A model generated the notes under the pieces. That model did no database searches, was not told where the DNA came from, and was given only the letters and a program-made list of their open reading frames with translations. A stretch of 25,278 nt of DNA, taken from contig CAZGFY010000027.1 of assembly GCA_964525015.1 (NCBI GenBank), forward strand, positions 1-25,278. Direction: 5' to 3'. Shown here piece by piece: positions 14,966 through 23,683 of the stretch (positions within the stretch are counted from its first letter, which is position 1; the number at the start of each line of letters is the position of its first letter). This DNA is from RGIG3102 sp964525015. GTDB taxonomy: Bacteria > Bacillota > Clostridia > Oscillospirales > Ruminococcaceae. Both the position numbers and the translations under genes were made by a program.

Positions 14966-16144
14966 TTATATATCAAAAACCTCTTTACTTAGCTCTTCAA
15001 CCTGCTTTTCTAATAAGCTAACTCTTGTTTCTAAATCTTTTTCTTGAATAATATTATCATACTTAGTTAAATCAAATTTTGCACTTGCTGATAATATTTC
15101 TTCTGCATAATTCACTGATTTTACCCAGCCATAATCTTCTGCTGCAATTGCCCCTTCGTCTATATTGTTTGCATTTTTAATTGCCAGATATTTTGAATTT
15201 TCAGTTATTATTTTCGCTCTATCTTCAAAGCACTCTTTCATACTTTCATACTTACAATATTCAGTTTTTATCCCATTTATAGTTTGAGTATAAGTATCGC
15301 CTTTTTTATTACTTATATCTTTTGTTATTTTAAATAAATTATTTGTGTTTATTACTAATTCACTTAATGAGGAATCACCAACGTTCGAATTATATCCTGT
15401 ATCAACTATTGCTTGCGCAATAGATAAACTTGCTAGTATATTATATGTTGCTTGAACATCTTTGGCTATTGGTATTATATTATTAATAAAAGTTCCATTA
15501 TCTGTATCTGTATTTACATCCGTGTCTGTGTCTGCAACATTATAGTATTCCTTTATTGTTTTAACGATTACATCTGCAAGTTCTTTTCTTTTACTAGAAG
15601 AATCTAGCCAATTACAAGTTGCTAAATTTGTGTGATGTCCACATTCTAAAAGGAATATATCCTTACATTCACTGTATTTTGCAGCGTTTCTGATAACACT
15701 ATAATAATCTGTATTCGCTTTACTAGGATATTTTCTAGTCCACACACCATCAATCGCCCCTGCATATTTTGAAAGGCTTATATCGGGTAAATCTTTTTTC
15801 ATAAGTGTTTCAATATTCCCTGCAAGTAACGCCCCTAAAGTATAACTATCTGGACGTTTTATTGAGCGTATTGCCGTAACATAACTAACATTTTGATTAC
15901 TCGCTGCATCGCTATGAAGCGATAAAAACAGTTGACAGCCTTTCGCCATATTACCTCTTGCTTCTAAAGAAGGATCTTCTTGCAAATTTGTTTTCGTTTT
16001 AATTACTATAAATCCACTTTTTTCAAGCTCTTCGCTAACTAAATTTGCAAGAGCAAAATTCCCATTACTTTCATAATATCCCGTACATACACCTCTATTT
16101 GCATTAACTCCATGCCCTGCATCTATACATATTTTTATCTGCAT
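14966..16144 (-). CDS. N-acetylmuramoyl-L-alanine amidase fused to a glucosaminidase-like domain (lysin-like)
   Basis: The 392-aa protein begins with a zinc amidase (Amidase_3 type): DAGHG with H11, E25, H77 in SLHSDA, and catalytic E167 in FLLECGHH. A low-complexity DTDTDVNTDTD linker (205-215) leads to a second domain (about 225-360) like the FlgJ/LytG glucosaminidase family (SIAQAIVDTGYNS... NNLFKITKD). The usual catalytic Glu of AQAxxESG is Asp248. The tail (370-390) is a coiled coil. No signal peptide is present, which fits a phage endolysin released by a holin, or an intracellularly stored lysin, more than a routine housekeeping hydrolase. No holin or phage genes adjoin it. The start has a perfect aaaggag site. 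Confidence 0.85.
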   Translation of the reverse strand: MQIKICIDAGHGVNANRGVCTGYYESNGNFALANLVSEELEKSGFIVIKTKTNLQEDPSLEARGNMAKGCQLFLSLHSDAASNQNVSYVTAIRSIKRPDSYTLGALLAGNIETLMKKDLPDISLSKYAGAIDGVWTRKYPSKANTDYYSVIRNAAKYSECKDIFLLECGHHTNLATCNWLDSSSKRKELADVIVKTIKEYYNVADTDTDVNTDTDNGTFINNIIPIAKDVQATYNILASLSIAQAIVDTGYNSNVGDSSLSELVINTNNLFKITKDISNKKGDTYTQTINGIKTEYCKYESMKECFEDRAKIITENSKYLAIKNANNIDEGAIAAEDYGWVKSVNYAEEILSASAKFDLTKYDNIIQEKDLETRVSLLEKQVEELSKEVFDI

Positions 16145-16275
16145 AACTAAACTCCTTTTATCTTGCTTAATGTGACAAATATTATATAAAACAGTTTATA
16201 AATAATATTATATACAGTTTTTAATAATCTCTATCACCCTATTTTAGTATATGCATCTTTTTGTAAAACGGTGTA

Positions 16276-16884
16276 TTAATCTACTACTATAACACCTAAG
16301 ATTTTTGCTATCTCACTAGCCTGCTGTGAATTCAATTTAATCTTATTAATCTCTATATATTTATCTGAAATCATAGGAGCTACAAATTCGCTTTTTGAAA
16401 AATCAATATTTGCTAATTTTGTTTTAAAAAAATCATTTTGAATAAACTTACTCTCTCTATTTTCAAATTTTGTAAATATAATATTTTGAAAACAAGCTTT
16501 TGTAAAATCACTATTTAAAAAGCTACTTTCCTTTATTTTGCTATCTGAAAAATTAGAAAATGTAAAATTAGATAATTCTATTTTAGTGTTTAAAAAAATT
16601 GTTTCCGTTAATTTAGCCCCTACACCTTTAACATTAACAAATTCACAGTTTTTAAAATACGCTCTTTCAAAATTCGAGTTTGATATATCACAATTTATGA
16701 ACTTTACATTCATAAAGCTCGAATTATAAAAATCGCAGTTTGACATACGTATATTTTTTAAGATTAAATTTTCACACTCAAACCTTGATAAATTTTCATT
16801 TTCAAATTCTTCTTTAAGATATTCTTTTCCTTTTAAACATTCCTCATCATATATACTTTTAATTATTTCATTTAGTAAACTCAC
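16276..16884 (-). CDS. Pentapeptide-repeat protein
   Basis: About 202 residues from a GTG start at 16884, chosen because aaaggaag lies just upstream. A longer reading from TTG at 16944 (222 aa) has no good ribosome site. From about residue 35 onward the sequence repeats every five residues with a central Phe or Leu and following Ser/Asn (CDFYN SSFMN VKFIN CDISN SNFER AYFKN), forming the right-handed quadrilateral beta-helix of this family. Some members mimic DNA and bind gyrase, but nothing here shows that, and Cys/Asn-rich strands make generic scaffold roles equally likely. The gene follows the EAL protein gene on the same strand, about 60 nt away, so the two probably form an operon. Confidence 0.85.
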   Translation of the reverse strand: MSLLNEIIKSIYDEECLKGKEYLKEEFENENLSRFECENLILKNIRMSNCDFYNSSFMNVKFINCDISNSNFERAYFKNCEFVNVKGVGAKLTETIFLNTKIELSNFTFSNFSDSKIKESSFLNSDFTKACFQNIIFTKFENRESKFIQNDFFKTKLANIDFSKSEFVAPMISDKYIEINKIKLNSQQASEIAKILGVIVVD

Positions 16885-16947
16885 TTTTTCTCTTCCTTTT
16901 TTAATTATTAAATTAATAGTATCATTTAAAAAGAACTTTTTCAATCT

Positions 16948-18372
16948 TTAAAGATATTTTTTAGCAAATTCTTCTGGCGTTATAGGTTTTGAGAATAAAT
17001 ATCCTTGCGCAGCATAGCATCCTATTTCCTTTAAAAATTCAGCCAAATCAGCATCTTCAATTCCCTCAGCAACTGTTTTCATATTTAAATCATGTGCAAG
17101 ATTTATAACACTCTTAACTACTATACTTCCCTTTCTATCACTCCCATCTGATATAAAAAAACTTTTATCGAGCTTTAAAATATTTGCATTGTAATTTCTT
17201 AGCATACTCAGTGATGATTGTGCCGTTCCAAAATCATCTATTGCTATTGCTATTCCCTCATCTGCAAGGCGATTAAACATCCTTTTTAATTTGTTTTCGT
17301 TTTCAGCAATAAGAGTTTCGGTTATTTCAATTTCTATGTATTTTACTGGAATACACTCTTTATTGATAATATTTTTAACATCATTAATAAAATTATTATT
17401 TTTAATATTCAATCTTGAAAAATTTATAGCTATTGGAACACACTTCTTCCCTTCATCAAGCCAATTTCTAATTAGCACACAAGATTCTCTTAACATATAT
17501 TTATCAAGCTGAATGATAAATCCATTCTTCTCAAAAACCGGTATAAATTCATTTGGGAAAATTATTTTTTCACCATCCTGCCATCTTACTAAAACCTCAG
17601 CTGCCACAACTTGCATATCAGATAATCTAAACTGTGGTTGTAGTAAAATTTTAAAATCTTTATTATTTATTGCATCTTGCATTTTATTTGTAATCTCTGT
17701 TTGACGAATTAGATTTTCTTTTAATTCATCTGTATAATCACTAATATTTGCGCCCTCTTCATCTTTTGTAAAGTTGTGTGCCATATTAACTTTACTAATA
17801 ATTGATTTTACACTATCATTATTATCAATAAAGTATCGGGCATATCTAAAAGTTATATCTTTTATTTTATAGTCCCTAATAATAATTTTAAAGTGATTTT
17901 CAAATTCATTTTTGAATTTATATATATCATTTAATTTTTCATCTTTAACTAGTGCGAATATTTCGCTATTAAAATCTCTTGATATTAACATTGACTTATT
18001 GATTTTCTTTAAAGCTTCAACAGCTGTTTTAATTAAATTCTCGCTTATTTCTTCTCCAAAAGTTTCTTTAATAGCTTTATAGTTTACAATATCTATTTTA
18101 ATCATTTGAAATTGTTTATTTTTATCTTTTTTAATTTGTTTTTCTACTTCAATTTTAAATCTAGATAGCGTTAATGCGCCAGTTATCTCATCAATATATA
18201 TATTCTTTTTAACTTTTATTTTATTTAAATATATTCTAATTACAGCAATTACAAATACTAAAATACTTATCATGCTAATCAAAAGCAATCTAAAATTATT
18301 ATCGCAAGTTAATAAAATTACAAATAATGCTAATGCAATCCCCAATATAGTATAAATTTTTTTCTCTTTCAC
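16948..18372 (-). CDS. Membrane-anchored EAL-domain c-di-GMP phosphodiesterase with decayed GGDEF
   Basis: Start taken as GTG 18372, preceded by a gggggg ribosome site; an upstream TTG at 18414 lacks one. The 474-aa protein has two N-terminal membrane helices (about 5-23 and 28-50), then a GGDEF-like domain whose signature is replaced (SRDFNSEIFAL), so it should not make c-di-GMP. The C-terminal EAL domain keeps the catalytic set: AAEVLVRW (EVL variant), INFSRLN, EIEITET, AIDDFGT, LKLDKSF, VAEGIE and AQGYLFSKP. It should hydrolyse c-di-GMP to pGpG, perhaps with the dead GGDEF acting as a nucleotide-sensing module. It is transcribed divergently from another EAL gene. Confidence 0.9.
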   Translation of the reverse strand: MKEKKIYTILGIALALFVILLTCDNNFRLLLISMISILVFVIAVIRIYLNKIKVKKNIYIDEITGALTLSRFKIEVEKQIKKDKNKQFQMIKIDIVNYKAIKETFGEEISENLIKTAVEALKKINKSMLISRDFNSEIFALVKDEKLNDIYKFKNEFENHFKIIIRDYKIKDITFRYARYFIDNNDSVKSIISKVNMAHNFTKDEEGANISDYTDELKENLIRQTEITNKMQDAINNKDFKILLQPQFRLSDMQVVAAEVLVRWQDGEKIIFPNEFIPVFEKNGFIIQLDKYMLRESCVLIRNWLDEGKKCVPIAINFSRLNIKNNNFINDVKNIINKECIPVKYIEIEITETLIAENENKLKRMFNRLADEGIAIAIDDFGTAQSSLSMLRNYNANILKLDKSFFISDGSDRKGSIVVKSVINLAHDLNMKTVAEGIEDADLAEFLKEIGCYAAQGYLFSKPITPEEFAKKYL

Positions 18373-18499
18373 ATTTATCCCCCCCACAATATTAGTATAT
18401 TCAAAATTTTGCAAAATCTTTATTAAATAACCAAAAATAATTATAATAGTTATCTTCTACTTTAGTTATATTGCTAGAATATGCTATATACTCTGAGCC

Positions 18500-18578
18500 A
18501 GCCTAAAATCTAATAATTTTTTTACTAGAATTTAATAATGCAAATTAAGCTTATCTTATAAAAAATTAATGAATTTCC
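18500..18578 (+). repeat. Possible diverged copy of part of the 12211-12484 element
   Basis: The segment gcctaaaatc-taataattttttt and, further on, cttataaaaaatta-tgaatt align in order with 12236-12340 of the element. Identity is modest in very AT-rich sequence, so this copy is less certain than the one at 14707. Confidence 0.35.
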
Positions 18579-18621
18579 AATTTTTAACTAATAAAGAAGT
18601 TCGAGCAATTTAAATATAGTA

Positions 18622-18650
18622 TTGTAAATCTTTTAATTTAGTAGTATAAT
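18622..18650 (+). promoter_or_regulatory. Promoter of the multi-pass EAL protein gene
   Basis: TTGTAA (18622-18627) and TATAAT (18645-18650) with a 17-bp spacer, about 54 bp before the start codon. Confidence 0.6.
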
Positions 18651-18703
18651 TAAAGTGTTTGTTGCATTTTTTATATTTTAGTATTTTAGGGGATGAATTT
18701 TAG

Positions 18704-20635
18704 ATGATCGAATATAATTTATTGGGAGAATATTCCTCCCTTTTAGTAATTGCTGCTATTTTAGTTAGCTTTATTAGAGATTATGAGCCACGAAGCTTAA
18801 GATATAAGTTTTTAAAAGCTATGTATTATTCTGCTTTTATCTCTGTTTTCATAACTATTTCTGCAACTCATGCAACTGGGATTTATGCTGGTTATCTTCC
18901 AAGTAGTATATCATACACGCTTATGATGCTATATTTTATTTTGCTTCCATCAGTTTCACTAACATTTATTTTGTATTCAATATCTCTTACTAAATTCCAA
19001 GAAAATGAAAAGAAGATTCTTAACAAATTAATTCCTTATTGTATACCATATTTTATATATATTTTAGTTGTTTTAAGTAATGTATTTACGGACAATATTT
19101 TCACATTAAATAGCGATGGCATATATACTAGAGAGACTTTATACCAACTACCATATGTAATTATGGTTTTTCATGCTTTTACTCTCCTTTCTATAACTAT
19201 CAAAAATTTGAACACTATATATCGTGAAATCACTCAGGTATTAACGTTTACATTTGTATTTTCCTCTAGTGTTGCTATTCTTCAATTTTTTATTCCAGAA
19301 ACATTATTTACTGGTATTGCACACACATTAAGCGTTTTAATTGTTCATTTATATATCCAAAATGTTAGAAAATCAGCCGACCATCTAACTGGTATTGCTA
19401 ATAGAATTTCTTTAACTCATAAATTAAATGAACGTATTCGTAAAAATGATGAATTTTCACTTTATATTTTCAGCCTTCGTAATTTCAAAAACATTAATGA
19501 AAGATATGGTCTTGAAATTGGTGATAAAATCCTTCAATATGTAGTACGCATACTGACTAGAGAATTTAGCATGAATAGTGTTTTTAGATATAGCGGCGAC
19601 GAATTTGCTCTTTTAAGCAAAAATACAACAGATGAATATTTTAACAAGGTAAAAACATCTATTGATTTTTTATATCAACCTTTTTTAATCGATGGTAATG
19701 ATATAATTTTAGATTTAGTGTTTACTAGAGTTGATTTTCCGTTGTTTGGCGAAAATGCTAACAGCCTTATTTCAGCAGCTGATTATTCAATCCGCACTTT
19801 AAAAGAAAATATTAGTGATAATAATTATTTATATGATGTTTCAATAACAAAAACAATCAGTGAACAATATGATATGACTCAAAAAATCAAATCTGCTATT
19901 AGTAATAATAATTTCATTGTTCATTATCAGCCGATTTATTCAGTAAATGAAGACAAGTTCACACAAGCAGAAGCCTTAGTTAGAATGAAAAGTGATGATG
20001 GAACTATTTTATATCCAAACTCTTTTATTGATTTAGCTGAAAGTACCGGATTAATAACACATATAACCTATTGCGTTTTGGATGTTGTCTGCCGTGATTT
20101 ACGACATTTAATGGATACTGAAAAACTACCTACTGGTTTTGAATCTGTTTCTATAAATTTTCCATATTTTCAATTTTCTAATCCACATATGGTTGATAAA
20201 GTTCTTAGTATATTAAATAAACATAGTATTCCTACTAGTATGATTAAAATAGAGATAACTGAACGCACTTTAATTTTTGAAAATGCACACACCCATAAAA
20301 CTATATTAAAACTAATAAATAAAGGATTTATCTTTGAACTTGATGATTTTGGAATAGATTATTCAAATATGAATGTTATTTTAAATCTGCCTTTAGATGT
20401 TGTAAAAATTGATAGAAGTTTACTGTTATCAGCTATTAAATCTGATGAAAACAGAAAGTTTTTTGAATATTTAATATTAGGAATAAAAGCAACTAATAAG
20501 CATATTATCGTTGAAGGTATAGAAGAAGAAATACATAAGGATTTGTGTATAAACGCTAATTGCGATTTTTTACAGGGATATTTATTCTCAAAGCCACTTC
20601 CATTAAATGAATTCTCTAAAATTATTAATATATAA
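18704..20635 (+). CDS. Multi-pass membrane GGDEF-EAL protein, probable c-di-GMP phosphodiesterase
   Basis: The 643-aa protein begins with six or seven membrane helices over about residues 1-215, an integral-membrane sensor of unidentified type. A GGDEF domain follows (DHLTGIANR... RYSGDEFALL): the SGDEF loop survives, but the metal-binding Asp strand reads YIFSLRNFKNINERYG instead of the usual DxDxFKxxND, so synthesis is doubtful. The EAL domain is complete: QAEALVRM, SINFP, IKIEITER, LDDFGIDYS, VVKIDRS, IVEGIEEE and LQGYLFSKP. The likely net activity is c-di-GMP hydrolysis controlled by a membrane signal. The Shine-Dalgarno is aggggat, 11 nt upstream. It is divergent from the other EAL gene, with 331 bp between the start codons. 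Confidence 0.9.
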   Translation: MIEYNLLGEYSSLLVIAAILVSFIRDYEPRSLRYKFLKAMYYSAFISVFITISATHATGIYAGYLPSSISYTLMMLYFILLPSVSLTFILYSISLTKFQENEKKILNKLIPYCIPYFIYILVVLSNVFTDNIFTLNSDGIYTRETLYQLPYVIMVFHAFTLLSITIKNLNTIYREITQVLTFTFVFSSSVAILQFFIPETLFTGIAHTLSVLIVHLYIQNVRKSADHLTGIANRISLTHKLNERIRKNDEFSLYIFSLRNFKNINERYGLEIGDKILQYVVRILTREFSMNSVFRYSGDEFALLSKNTTDEYFNKVKTSIDFLYQPFLIDGNDIILDLVFTRVDFPLFGENANSLISAADYSIRTLKENISDNNYLYDVSITKTISEQYDMTQKIKSAISNNNFIVHYQPIYSVNEDKFTQAEALVRMKSDDGTILYPNSFIDLAESTGLITHITYCVLDVVCRDLRHLMDTEKLPTGFESVSINFPYFQFSNPHMVDKVLSILNKHSIPTSMIKIEITERTLIFENAHTHKTILKLINKGFIFELDDFGIDYSNMNVILNLPLDVVKIDRSLLLSAIKSDENRKFFEYLILGIKATNKHIIVEGIEEEIHKDLCINANCDFLQGYLFSKPLPLNEFSKIINI

Positions 20636-20709
20636 ACTAATTACAATTAATTGAATTAATTATATATGCATAATAAAATGCTATTTTATAGATTTTTTTA
20701 ATAAAGAAT

Positions 20710-20743
20710 AAATGACGATTTTCTAAATGAAAATCGTCATTTT
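20710..20743 (+). terminator. Terminator after the GGDEF-EAL gene
   Basis: Stem aaatgacgattttc / gaaaatcgtcattt with a taaat loop and T-run. The adjoining gap to 20894 contains no other feature that I can support. Confidence 0.8.
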
Positions 20744-20894
20744 AGTTTACAAATTTACTTTTAATATATTTAATTAGTCGGCTAATTTAACAAATTTTAA
20801 GGAAAGCAGTGATTTTGTTTTGATTTTGATTCTAAAAGTAATTTTAATTTTCAAAAATCGAAGATTTTAAAAAATATCACGCTCTTCTTCCGTT

Positions 20895-21758
20895 TTATTT
20901 AAAACTCGGAAATTGTTTTAAAAATTCTTGATTTGCTTTTTCTACTTTTAGATAGTATTCATTATAGCTATCACTTAGTTCTCGCAGAGCAGGAATAAAA
21001 ATCTCGTTATATCCTTTTTTACTATTAAATTCTTTTATTATTTCAAACAATTTAGTTGCTGGAGAATTTTTATATTCATCTGTTTTTTTAAACTCCATAT
21101 ACTCTCTTAGCATTTCTTTATTTTCTTCTAAAAATTCTTTTGGTTTATCATATATATTTTTTGAATTTTCTATTATATCTTTCATATGATTAGCACCTAT
21201 AAACTTAGTATTTTCATTTAAAAATTCTTCTAAATCCTTTGGAATATCTAAATCTTCTAAATTATCTAAAAAAGACACAATCGTATTATACGCTTTATCT
21301 TGCACAGCTGTTTTTATTGGCTCATTTAAAAATGCTGAAAAATGCATACCAATAAACTGCCCATAGTATCCAGGATATGCTTCAATAAGCTTATCAATAA
21401 TATTTTTCTCGTTGTCTATTGCTTTTAAATCAATTTCAATATCTTTATAAGATTTTCCATTATATAATTGCTCTAATATAGCTTTCTTCTTTTCATCTCT
21501 TGCTAGTTCTAGCTCTTTTTTTACTAAAACACTTCTTAAATAATTATTTGTACTATCCTTTAAAATCTCTTTTATATCCTGAATTGAAAGGTTTAATTTT
21601 CTTAAAACCAAAACTTTTTTTAATACTTCCACATCTTCACTTGAATACTCACGATATCCATTTTCTAGAATTTTTGGAAAAATTATTTTTTGCAAGGTAT
21701 AGTATTCAATAGCTTTTCTAGTAAGCCCTGTTTTTTTTACCACTTCTTTTATAAACAT
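20895..21758 (-). CDS. MerR-family transcriptional regulator with large helical effector domain
   Basis: Start at ATG 21758 (287 aa), which has a perfect aaaggag site; an upstream ATG at 21818 lies inside the promoter and is rejected. Residues 1-70 are a MerR winged helix: FIKEVVKKTGLTRKAIEYYT, then NGYREYSSEDVEVLKKV and LNLSIQDIKEIL. A coiled-coil dimerisation helix follows (about 85-115), then about 170 residues of all-helical effector domain with few cysteines, so a metal sensor is unlikely. The effector region matches no subclass I can name. No target gene adjoins it on its strand. Its own promoter has the distorted 19-bp spacing that MerR proteins correct, so autoregulation is likely. 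Confidence 0.88.
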   Translation of the reverse strand: MFIKEVVKKTGLTRKAIEYYTLQKIIFPKILENGYREYSSEDVEVLKKVLVLRKLNLSIQDIKEILKDSTNNYLRSVLVKKELELARDEKKKAILEQLYNGKSYKDIEIDLKAIDNEKNIIDKLIEAYPGYYGQFIGMHFSAFLNEPIKTAVQDKAYNTIVSFLDNLEDLDIPKDLEEFLNENTKFIGANHMKDIIENSKNIYDKPKEFLEENKEMLREYMEFKKTDEYKNSPATKLFEIIKEFNSKKGYNEIFIPALRELSDSYNEYYLKVEKANQEFLKQFPSFK

Positions 21759-21783
21759 ATGCTTTCTCCTTTCTTTTGATTTA

Positions 21784-21814
21784 ATAATACACCCATCCCT
21801 TGGGTGGTAGTCAA
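21784..21814 (-). promoter_or_regulatory. MerR-type promoter with 19-bp spacer and operator dyad
   Basis: On the minus strand, TTGACT (complement of 21809-21814) and TATTAT (complement of 21784-21789) are 19 bp apart. Centred in the spacer is a perfect dyad CACCCA - tccct - TGGGTG (21790-21806). An overlong spacer containing an operator dyad is the hallmark of promoters activated by MerR-family DNA twisting. Confidence 0.8.
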
Positions 21815-21985
21815 GCATTTTTTTATTTTTTTACTATAATTGTATATAGTTCGATAAAATTAACAATTCATTAATACTTTATTTGACCAAAGCACTTGTA
21901 ATAAATTTTATGGTATTTTATAATTAAAATATATTGATTATAACTAAAATATCCAAAACGCTAAAGAAGGGGGCTGATTGATTTT

Positions 21986-23641
21986 ATGGATAAAGAAAAG
22001 AGTTTACTATATACTCTTTATGAGAAATTCACTAAAAAAGAAGAAGATCAACTATCTAAAACTCAGGATGTTAGCATTGATACTACCATATCCGCTTCTG
22101 AAGAAGTATTACAAATTCAGCCTGAGGAAAAACTAACTATAATATCCGAAGTATGTATATCTTCTGGATATGGTTCGAAATATTATAACAATCTACAAGA
22201 AGAAGACTTTGATAGCTTTAATAAATCAATAGAGAATCTTGCTAAAGAGTATCTATTAAAAAAAGAAGAAAATGCAGATTGTGATGCAATCCCAGCTATT
22301 TATATTTCAAAAGATAAATTAACTGGATATATATTTATTTTCCCAAGCCATAATGAAGGCAAAGAGCTTTCATTTGAAGATATTAAAAACGAAGTTTTTA
22401 AAAAAAACATAACTTTTGGAGTTAAAGAAGATGTTTTAAAGAACATTTCAAGCAAAAAACGTTATTGTGAGTGTATTCCATTTGCTTTTGGAATAAAACC
22501 TGTCAACGGTGTTGATGGCAGAATAATGGAATTTTCTAAAATAAACACTAAATCTACCCTTATTGAAGATGAGCATGGACGAATAGATTTTAAAAAACTA
22601 AACTTAGAAAATAATATAGTTAAAGATAATTTAATTTGTAAGATAATCCCCCCTGTTGATGGTATAAATGGAACTAATATTCTTGGTAAAGTCCTTCCTT
22701 GTGTTAAAGGAAAAAAAGTTCCATCTCCTATGGGTAAGGGGACATATATTCCTGAAAACAGCACAATATTATTAGCTGAAAAAGATGGTAGATTATCTTT
22801 TTCAAACGGGAAATACTGTGTTGAGTCAATTTTTAAATTATCAGGAAACGTTGACAATTCAACTGGTAATATTGATTTTGTTGGCGATGTTGTGGTTATG
22901 GGTGATGTGAAATCCGGCTTTAAAATTAAAGCTGGGGGCAGTATATTAATTGGCGGAACTGCTGAAGATTGCAAATTAACTGCTAATAATGATATAACAA
23001 TAAAGGAAGGAATTCATGCTGATAGCCATGGTAAAATAGAGGCAGGTGGAAGTTTAACTTGTAAATTTATTGAAAATTGCCAAGTTGTGTGCGGTGGTGA
23101 TATTAAAACCAGCTCGATTATAAATAGCACTGTTTTCTCTGATTCTTCAATAGATGTAACTGCTGGTAAGGGAGTTATTATTGGTGGAATTGTAATAGCG
23201 CTAAAAGTAATAAAAGCAAAAACTATAGGAACTCCTGCTAGTAGAGATATCACAATTAAGCTTGGTACATCTTATAATATTTCAAGTGAGATAAGCGAAT
23301 TAAAAAAACAAATTCCTGAAACACAAAAAACATTAGATATGTTAGAAAAAAACATTAATTTTCTTGAAACTTCTGAAAATCTTCCATCTGAAAAACTAGC
23401 TTTATTAAAGCAAATTAAAGAGCAATACAAATTATATAGCACACGCTATGAAGATATGAATGATAGAAAAATGGTATTAGAAGATTCTATTAAAGATTAC
23501 TCTAGCTGTAAGCTAGAAGCTGATGAAATTTATCCCCCTTGCCTTATTTCTATTTCCGATATTAAACACAAAGTACGTGATTCATTAGTTAGAACAACAT
23601 TCCGCTTAGTTGATGGAGAAATTAAATCATTTATTAAATAA
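21986..23641 (+). CDS. FapA family protein (DUF342)
   Basis: The 551-aa protein has the FapA/DUF342 layout: a variable N-terminal region of about 160 residues, then the conserved part (PPVDGINGTNILGKVLP, VSPMGKG-like turn, AEKDGRLSF), a repetitive parallel beta-helix (GNIDFVGDVVVMGDVKSGF, AGGSILIGGTAED, AGGSLTCKFIENC), and a C-terminal coiled coil (about 430-500). Family members are cytoplasmic or membrane-associated; FapA is named for flagellar assembly in Vibrio, and Firmicute paralogues are common but uncharacterised. It agrees with the YjfB and chemoreceptor genes in the window. The ribosome site (agaaggggg) lies 12 nt before ATG 21986, slightly far. Monocistronic, convergent with citC. 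Confidence 0.88.
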   Translation: MDKEKSLLYTLYEKFTKKEEDQLSKTQDVSIDTTISASEEVLQIQPEEKLTIISEVCISSGYGSKYYNNLQEEDFDSFNKSIENLAKEYLLKKEENADCDAIPAIYISKDKLTGYIFIFPSHNEGKELSFEDIKNEVFKKNITFGVKEDVLKNISSKKRYCECIPFAFGIKPVNGVDGRIMEFSKINTKSTLIEDEHGRIDFKKLNLENNIVKDNLICKIIPPVDGINGTNILGKVLPCVKGKKVPSPMGKGTYIPENSTILLAEKDGRLSFSNGKYCVESIFKLSGNVDNSTGNIDFVGDVVVMGDVKSGFKIKAGGSILIGGTAEDCKLTANNDITIKEGIHADSHGKIEAGGSLTCKFIENCQVVCGGDIKTSSIINSTVFSDSSIDVTAGKGVIIGGIVIALKVIKAKTIGTPASRDITIKLGTSYNISSEISELKKQIPETQKTLDMLEKNINFLETSENLPSEKLALLKQIKEQYKLYSTRYEDMNDRKMVLEDSIKDYSSCKLEADEIYPPCLISISDIKHKVRDSLVRTTFRLVDGEIKSFIK

Positions 23642-23643
23642 AC

Positions 23644-23682
23644 AAAAATAGATTTAGCAAAAAAGCTAAATCTATTTTTATT
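23644..23682. terminator. Bidirectional terminator between fapA-like gene and citC
   Basis: A perfect 15-bp stem (aaaaatagatttagc / gctaaatctattttt) with an A6 loop, A-run and T-run on opposite sides, occupying the gap between the two convergent genes. Confidence 0.88.
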
Positions 23683-23683
23683 T

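Noticed and set aside
22462..22974. 170-codon minus-strand open frame inside the FapA-like gene
   Set aside because: It is antisense to the conserved DUF342 region; its composition is a by-product of the coding strand.
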